A stretch of 14,002 nucleotides of DNA from Helicobacteraceae bacterium. GTDB lineage: Bacteria; Campylobacterota; Campylobacteria; Campylobacterales; Sulfurimonadaceae. The notes beneath the pieces are model-generated. The model was given only the letters and a program-made list of their open reading frames with translations. It was not told where the DNA came from and ran no database searches. Below, piece after piece: positions 13,894 through 14,002 of this stretch; position 1 is the stretch's first letter, and each line of letters starts with the position of its first letter. Position numbers and translations under genes: made by a program. The stretch spans positions 1 to 14,002 of the forward strand of contig JALUKO010000088.1 in NCBI GenBank assembly GCA_027056525.1, written 5' to 3'.

Positions 13894-14002
13894 CCACAAA
13901 CAAAGAGACCTAAAGTTTAGGCTTCAAGAGACTTCGAGTAGAGGTATTGGAGATTGTTTGAGATCATTGAAAACTAAGCAAGTAAATAGACTTAATAACA
14001 AC
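13894..14002 (+). other. Probable 5' leader of a 16S rRNA operon (cut by window end)
   Basis: These 109 bases contain no ORF and look like a pre-16S leader. CCTAAAGTTTAGG (13909-13921) can form a 5-bp hairpin with a 3-base loop. GATCATTGAAAACTAAGCA (13962-13980) closely resembles the conserved 'TTTGAAAACTAA.CAAG' tract found next to 16S and 23S genes in many bacteria, where it includes the boxA-like antitermination site and the processing stem. No mature 16S start (AGAGTTTGATC) is reached, so the rRNA gene, if present, lies just beyond base 14002. The identity rests on these patterns and on the rRNA-like promoter. Confidence 0.62.

Noticed and set aside
1..14002. CRISPR arrays, insertion sequences, tRNA genes, prophage genes, sigma-54 (-24/-12) promoters
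   Set aside because: Scanning by eye, I saw no regularly spaced repeats, transposase motifs, tRNA-like cloverleaf or GG-N10-GC promoter elements in the gaps.

Overview
The window looks like chromosomal DNA from a member of the Campylobacterota (Epsilonproteobacteria), most like the free-living Sulfurimonas/Sulfurovum/Nitratiruptor type. Three things suggest this: the AT-rich, A/T-tract-rich composition; the protein types (type II dehydroquinase, 6-aminodeoxyfutalosine deaminase-like amidohydrolase, FliY in place of a plain FliN); and the gene order mqnX-sppA / aroQ-folK-flhF-flhG-small membrane protein-fliA-fliM-fliY-mnmA. From memory, this order closely matches the Campylobacter jejuni region Cj0053c to Cj0068. 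The genus cannot be fixed without a search.

Layout. (1) 1-4069, plus strand: the end of a surface-polysaccharide locus. It holds a 5'-truncated GT2 glycosyltransferase, an extended-SDR reductase/epimerase, a polytopic WecA/WbpL-type phosphoglycosyl transferase and a membrane-anchored WbpM/PglF-type UDP-GlcNAc 4,6-dehydratase. The last three are translationally coupled. Together they look like a pathway that makes a 2-acetamido-2,6-dideoxyhexose (QuiNAc or FucNAc) and loads it onto undecaprenyl phosphate to start a glycan chain. (2) 4132-4380: a small secreted helix-hairpin-helix protein of the ComEA type. (3) 4397-6488, minus strand: sppA (membrane peptidase) and mqnX (futalosine-route menaquinone synthesis), separated by one base. 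(4) 6489-6595: a divergent promoter region. (5) 6596-12731, plus strand: a tightly packed cluster. aroQ and folK (shikimate/folate metabolism) lead into flhF, flhG, a 111-residue two-span membrane protein of unknown function, fliA, fliM and fliY. These cover flagellar placement and number (FlhF/FlhG), late flagellar transcription (sigma-28) and the rotor switch/C-ring (FliM, FliY). (6) 12791-13819: mnmA (tRNA 2-thiouridylation). (7) 13820-14002: no gene, but a strong promoter-like element with a GC-rich discriminator and a leader resembling pre-16S rRNA leaders, so a ribosomal RNA operon probably begins just beyond the window.

I found no mobile element, CRISPR array, tRNA or prophage. I did not find a convincing new multi-gene system. 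The best candidates for new biology are the uncharacterised membrane protein lodged between flhG and fliA, and the exact sugar made by the dehydratase-reductase-transferase trio.
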